DNA of 7,601 nucleotides. Origin: Verrucomicrobiota bacterium. Lineage in GTDB: Bacteria > Verrucomicrobiota > Verrucomicrobiia > Limisphaerales > JAGWYX01. The notes beneath the pieces were generated by a model, which was not told the origin of the DNA, ran no database searches, and was given only the letters and a program-made list of their open reading frames with translations. Below, piece by piece: positions 7,401 to 7,601 of this stretch. Both the position numbers and the translations under genes were made by a program. The stretch lies in assembly GCA_018969165.1 (NCBI GenBank), contig JAGWYX010000158.1, positions 1 through 7,601 of the forward strand, read 5' to 3'. The stretch's first letter is position 1. The number at the start of each line of letters is the position of its first letter.

Positions 7401-7601
7401 TGGCGAGCCAGAGATAACCGTCGCGGGTTTGATAAATCGCGTTAATCGTGGTGTCCGGCAGGCCGTCTCGCTGCCCGAAGCGCTGGTACCGATAACCCGG
7501 CAGGATGGGGTGCAGCACACCCGCCGAGGCGACGCTGCCGCAAGCAATGGTCGCGGTCAGCCAACTCCAGAAGCCGACGCGAGCCCCACAACGTTCTCCG
7601 C
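4435..7601 (-). CDS. Two-component sensor histidine kinase with double Reg_prop propeller and Y_Y_Y domain, N-terminus cut by window edge
   Basis: The frame stays open to the right edge, so the true start lies beyond 7601. Residues upstream of the internal GTG at 7518 read as a signal peptide (FWSWLTATIACGSVASAG). Numbered from that GTG (1027 residues to the stop): 14 propeller repeats centred on Trp 37, 80, 121, 161, 204, 252, 294, 336, 377, 426, 467, 509, 550 and 610, mostly LWVGT-like and consistent with two seven-bladed propellers; a Y_Y_Y domain at about 670-755; one membrane helix at about 758-775; HisKA_3 dimerisation/phosphoacceptor domain with His804 in KDLHDGVGA; and a HATPase with N-box EALNNVAKHA (911-920), G1 DNGCGF (942-947) and G2 DGHGLRNM (975-982). 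In this class the propellers and Y_Y_Y sit outside the inner membrane and bind a ligand, often a polysaccharide fragment in Bacteroidota; the ligand here is unknown. The G1-G2 spacer is rather long and Pro-rich. It is followed directly by the response regulator gene. Confidence 0.95.
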   Translation of the reverse strand, partial: GERCGARVGFWSWLTATIACGSVASAGVLHPILPGYRYQRFGQRDGLPDTTINAIYQTRDGYLWLATPSGLARFDGTTFEVHNRDNTRLMTNMDCTALAEDRDGILWIGTQDGLLTLHRGEFSRIGRPDGMPDSSVSVLCTGVTKRLWIGLAGGLCYLNRRVSRVEPVAALNGKLVFAVVPGHQGVLWVGASDGLYQLEERTGQVLGGPESPMPDWRAATAVSLDSNSEPWVLFANPRWDKLLYHRHQREWIKSADRLFDNDGSGTLAFLLRDREQNLWLPTEAEHLIRWHDGSAVTFPLPWPTSVTFAQCAWLDREGSIWVGAFKGGLFQLQPAPIQTYTTANGLPDNSTWVVYPLNSGGLWVGTEKGLSRLFDGTAKTYSEADGLPRHDVRAIAQDNAGRLWVGTGNGLAWLDRDRFVAQRYHGPVVDNDHYEIGWNKIRAILAARDGSVWVAIPRGLHHLHAGQDRLFTTADGLSANDVCALLEDRAGNLWCGTDGGGLDEFHAGHFTVFSTRTGLSNDHVRTLYEDAGGVLWVGTEMGLDRFQEGRFTVFTSRQGLCDYPINRILEDDFGDFWISTENGIYRVKRSAMETVAAGRGSAVQATRYDESDGMPTAATNGGKCQPAGWKTADGRLWFPTPEGLVSINPRRATAAEIPPPVVIEQVRADNQIVYGDDLALNRRGGAGVEEGILRIRPGLGHVLEFAFNANSLINPGACRFKYRLEGYQDEWIDVATRRVAYYTNLSPGRYRFHVIACNHQRIWNLTGASLAFDLEPFYYQTAWFRAAVLLALAGLVYALFCWRVGELRRIQGLERHAALVDERNRMAKDLHDGVGAVMTELGLLTALTERDLPQREATEAHLRQIRDLTQEASQTLRDIVWLAHADADTLDSLVGRVCLQVEQLLRPQGIRCRFNVPHLPAVRLKPAAAQGFYLAAKEALNNVAKHANATEVAIHAACQDHTFKLTIEDNGCGFRLPQPGQTAPNPTGHGFPSDLRLRPATDGHGLRNMRQRLESIGGTFSIAPRSEGGTTVSLALRLDGGQFVAPTSLDSAPN
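7515..7601 (-). other. C-terminal part of the sensor kinase signal peptide
   Basis: In the kinase frame, the codons between 7601 and the GTG at 7518 encode an Arg-containing stretch, a hydrophobic core (FWSWLTATIACGSV) and an ASA|G cleavage-like site directly before the first propeller strand. This is what an exported sensor domain needs, and there is no stop codon in the stretch. It implies that the GTG at 7518 is not the real start. Confidence 0.7.

Overview
The window reads as accessory sequence from a GC-rich bacterium, most likely a member of the Verrucomicrobiota. Two things suggest this. One gene combines GloVer repeats (named for Gloeobacter and Verrucomicrobia) with MBG-type repeats. 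The other is a sensor kinase of the Reg_prop / Y_Y_Y type, a class greatly expanded in Bacteroidota and Verrucomicrobiota. The assignment rests on protein families alone; no rRNA, tRNA or housekeeping marker is present.

All three supported genes lie on the minus strand, so transcription runs from high to low coordinates. (1) 7601 to 4435 encodes a large periplasmic-sensing histidine kinase: a signal peptide cut by the window edge, 14 propeller-type repeats, a Y_Y_Y domain, one membrane helix, a HisKA_3 domain and a HATPase domain. (2) 4413 to 3712, only 21 bases downstream, encodes a NarL/FixJ-type response regulator, its likely partner in one operon. (3) After a gap of about 500 bases, 3202 to 1 encodes a very large exported repeat protein whose C-terminus lies beyond the window. 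It has a signal peptide, seven GloVer repeats, one Ig/cadherin-like domain, five tandem MBG-like domains and the start of a PKD-like domain.

The likely logic is that the kinase senses a ligand outside the cytoplasm and phosphorylates the adjacent LuxR-type regulator, which then controls transcription. Whether the exported protein is a target is unknown. The gap in front of it has operator-like short repeats but no convincing promoter. No mobile element, CRISPR array, RNA gene or phage signature was seen. Long plus-strand open frames across the kinase and the repeat protein are antisense shadows of repetitive, GC-rich coding sequence.
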